Source of the DNA: Diphasiastrum complanatum
Lineage: Eukaryota > Streptophyta > Lycopodiopsida > Lycopodiales > Lycopodiaceae
Length of the DNA: 64,000 nucleotides
NCBI GenBank assembly: GCA_029204225.1
Contig: CM055095.1
Location: 10,609,172 to 10,673,171 of the forward strand
Direction of reading: 5' to 3'
The position numbers and the translations under genes were made by a program. The number at the start of each line of letters is the position of its first letter. The first letter of the stretch is position 1. The notes below the pieces were generated by a model. It did not search any database and was not told where the DNA came from. It saw only the letters and a list, made by a program, of their open reading frames with translations. This document shows positions 61,400 to 64,000 of this stretch, piece by piece.

Positions 61400-61800
61400 T
61401 TAATACTATCTGACGCCATTGGGATATTCAGATCGAATGCCAAACAAAATAACATATCGTGCAAATTCCGACGTCCACGTCTGACATATAATTGAAAATT
61501 TCATAATCCGTCGCAATCCGACACGTCGAGTCTGACGTCCTAGTAAAAATCCGAAATTCACAGTCCGGCAATTGGGAAATATGGACGGCAACCAATTTTT
61601 CAAAGGCACGTCGGAGTCTGACATGTCGGATTCCAATTTGCAGACATGGATATGACCTGTCACACATTTTTTGAAAACAAAATTATGTGTAATCCGATGT
61701 GGACGGCCTGTCCACGGAATCTGTCTGGGCTCGAATGGGCACAGACGACGGATTCCGACGTTTTTGGAGGCCGTCGAATTCTGACGTCTGTTTCAATCTT
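61400..61800. repeat. CpG-rich cluster of gtcgga/tccgac motifs
   Basis: At least ten variants of cgacgt, gtcggagtctgac, gtcggattcc and aatccgac on both strands in 400 bp, in sharp contrast with the AT-rich flanks. Overlapping short frames on both strands are not convincing genes. Confidence 0.6.
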
Positions 61801-61939
61801 CCAATTTCTGCGATTCAGCGCCTTCTCTTTCACTTTGTCTTTTGCAGATTTGAGCGTCTTTGGAGCGATTGAGGCCGATTGAGGATGATCAGTGTTTGAG
61901 GGCTTGAAGGTGGTTGAAGATCATTGTTTGAGGTTGGTG

Positions 61940-62252
61940 CTTGACTTTGTTTGTTTTGCTTTTTGTTTGTTTGTTTGAGGCTGATGTTTGTTTGTTTGTT
62001 TGAAGAGGAGATAGAGAGTGTGAAAGAACAAAAGAGATGGAGAGAGAGAGTGTGTGTGTGTGTGTGTTTTTATATTTTGCATTGATTTAAAATGGTTTTG
62101 AGGTCTTGTAATAGATTATTAGTATTATTTAGGATAGTAGATTTATGATTATTAGATTTGTAATTTGTGAGAGAGAAAGAGAGAGAGGAGGTGAAGTGTA
62201 AATGTATGGTTAAAGATATTGAAAGATTTTGGAGTCCTTTTTTAAAAATAAA

Positions 62253-62342
<90 letters not shown>

Positions 62343-62570
62343 TTTTTGTTTTCTTCAATAGATTGTAATAGTGTTTATAATAGATTAATTTTTTATAGTG
62401 TTTATAATAGATTGTTAGAATTATTTGAGATAATGTTTAACATTTTAATTGATGTAGAATTTAAGATTATGGATAAATACATAATCTATGGTAGTAATAG
62501 ATTGTTAGATTTTTATTTATTTAGGACTAAGAATGATAGATGAGAGAGAGAGAGAGAGAGAGTGTTTTTT
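61940..62570. repeat. (GA)n microsatellites, longest at 62259-62340
   Basis: gtttgtttgttt and gtgtgtgtgt runs, a perfect ag run of about 82 bp, and a shorter run near 62541-62563, separated by variants of ttataatagattgttag. The Arg-Glu ORF here is an artefact. Confidence 0.95.
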
Positions 62571-62619
62571 TTTGTAAACATGTTAATCATATTGATTAAA
62601 CATCAATCAAAACATAAAC

Positions 62620-62770
62620 TAATGTTGTTGTCTGTACAAAAATAGTAAGCTACTATATTTCACACGTGTGGATCTAAATATAGCAATTAATGAACATTCT
62701 ACACACAAAATTGCAAGATATCACAAGTATAGTGCATCGATTGCCCATGAGTTACGACCTTTTATAGTAA
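62620..62770 (-). mobile_element. LTR scrap related to 36690-36850 and 37495-37590
   Basis: The inverse matches attttgtgtgtagaatgtt and the stretch around cacacgtgtga and gtagcttact in the copia A/B LTR. Short and old. Confidence 0.6.
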
Positions 62771-62897
62771 GTCTAGTCTAAAAGATTGTACATGAGGATA
62801 CTCAATAGATAGTTCCTTTCTAGCTTGCGAGCTACGAATTCCGCTCAAAACAAAAAATTTGTAAGTATCTATACATTGAATATCAAAATTTGCCACT

Positions 62898-63482
62898 CTA
62901 GTCAGTAAGGTCAACAAGGACAATAAAGGGAGTAAAAATGGCTTGTGTGTGGTCCTTAGATTTTATTTTGAAATTATGTACATGGGAAAAATTGGGCTCC
63001 CTAACCTCCATGGGCCTGTCACCAGTGGCTGGGTCAATGGCAGGCCTCTCACATTGTTCAATATCATGAATTAAAGTGATGGCTTGAATTATTTTGGCTT
63101 CATGAATAAGAGCACGCATTCTTGCAGCATCCCTACTGGATGGCTCAAGATTGATTCTTTTCCCAAGTAGTTTTAAGTTAGAAGCCTAGGACAGGGGCTG
63201 GGGTTTCTTCATGTTGATGCGGTGTAAGCCCTTGGGAGTCATAAATTTAAAGCCTCTTGATTTTGGAGGGGAGGAGACATCTTGAGTTTTCTCCAAATCA
63301 GTTCTTTTTATCTTTGGAGTGGACATTAGGCATATTCCAGTAGTGGAATCAGGTGTTTGGGTGTCTTTTGTACTGGAGAAAGCCAAGCTCGTGCGAGAAG
63401 ATAATGATCTCACTGATTTATTAAGGGAATGGTCCTCTTTCTTCTCAAGGGCTTCAGCGGCCATTTGGATTGCAGCTTTCAA
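62898..63482 (-). CDS. Unidentified small reading frames, perhaps one gene
   Basis: 63482-63186 (98 codons: KAAIQMAAEALEKKEDHSLN, Ser/Thr-rich middle, TPKSRG-like basic end) and 63119-62898 (73 codons: EAKIIQAITLIHDIEQCERP, IDPATGDRPMEVREPNF). They read in one direction and are close together. The first ends at a stop; the second has LLGKRINLEPSSRDAARM upstream of its Met. No family recognised. They could be part of a gypsy-like element whose repeated segment begins at 63661. Confidence 0.3.
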
Positions 63483-63660
63483 TGCTTGAAAACAACAATA
63501 ACAGTTATTTTAAAAATGATACCCATGCTCAGCATAAAAGAGCAAACCAATATTCAATTTGTAATGCATTGCAAAAATAAATTAGACTTTCAATCTTCTT
63601 CAAAGCATCGTCGAAGAAATTTCACTATATGGCATGCTCACAAAGACGGATTTTCTCATA

Positions 63661-63850
63661 TGGCCTAGGCAGGGTGTTCAAGACAATGTTGTGCCAAATT
63701 GATTCATTCCTAGCTCAGGGAGGTGTGTTTCACCCTTGTCGAGTATAAAGTCATCTATGTATTTCAAGAGGTACGACGATAACTTATATCATTCAATAGT
63801 ATTATGAAAAGCATCCCCGATACCCAGCAGATTTTATCTAGCAAGGATAT
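63661..63850. repeat. Repeat shared with the end of the gypsy gag fossil (49468-49590)
   Basis: Shared atggcctagg, gataacttatatcat and atacccagcag blocks; about 90 bp present here are missing from the other copy. 63850-64000 shows nothing further. Confidence 0.6.
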
Positions 63851-64000
63851 TGTCTTTTTCGCGGATCAATTCATTGACTTCAAAGGCAAGGGTAAAGTTC
63901 CATGTCAACATTTGACACCAAATGCCACCAACATGACAATTTGAGACTCTAGCTCAAACGTGCCGACAGTCAAACAACTATTCAACATTGAATCAAAAGA

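Noticed and set aside
61207-61667. Overlapping minus-strand ORFs as host exons
   Set aside because: Several frames overlap the same motif cluster with no splice signals or recognisable domain.

Overview
This window is nuclear DNA of a flowering or other seed plant. It is AT-rich and intron-bearing, with nested Ty1/copia and Ty3/gypsy elements primed by the usual plant TGGTATCAGAGC site, long (CT)n/(GA)n tracts, and fragments of plant gene families (GRAS, PHD finger). I see no intact housekeeping gene, rRNA, tRNA or CRISPR array. The species cannot be read from the sequence.

The most striking content is a DNA transposon, here called element A, present twice in inverted orientation. The left copy runs from the window start to about 7.2-7.9 kb, with its outer end about 110 bp outside. 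The right copy, 30.02-36.18 kb, has both ends and sits inside the integrase region of a copia fossil. Element A carries (1) a multi-exon transposase-like gene, (2) an unidentified multi-exon gene in the same direction, (3) a histone H3 variant gene in the opposite direction, with the H3 tail ARTKQTAR and a complete H3 fold separated by a long Arg/Ser-, Gln- and Pro-rich region, and (4) a further unidentified small gene. The convergent 3' ends of genes 2 and 3 are separated by four 70-bp units of paired palindromes. The termini are CATTA(A/G)GGCCCTTTTTG hairpins. Both copies are damaged, but the right copy keeps an open 330-codon frame over the H3 fold.

A second lineage of the same transposase family (element B) lies at 18.4-19.9 kb and at 50.5-51.4 kb (minus). 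Copy B1 lies within the 6.6-kb spacer of a giant inverted repeat (arms 10.6-13.3 and 19.9-22.7 kb). That inverted repeat is also tied to captured fragments of an unidentified plant gene, seen again at 53.1-54.3 kb.

The rest is layered retrotransposon debris. 7.8-10.6 kb: a non-coding repeat, LTR pieces, gypsy integrase and copia RNase H scraps. 23.2-25.4 kb: copia (minus). 28.9-30.0 plus 36.2-39.3 kb: two related copia fossils that appear to share one LTR. 39.3-41.2 kb: copia (minus). Next to it lies a young, whole-looking gag-only LTR element (41,209-46,768; 647-bp LTRs with about 3 differences; GATCT target duplication). Then follow a GRAS gene fragment (46.9-47.3 kb), a gypsy gag fossil (48.4-49.5 kb) and a copia fossil with a MITE in its 3' LTR (55.2-59.4 kb). 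59.4-64.0 kb is mostly non-coding, with microsatellites, a CpG-rich motif cluster and one unidentified minus-strand ORF pair.
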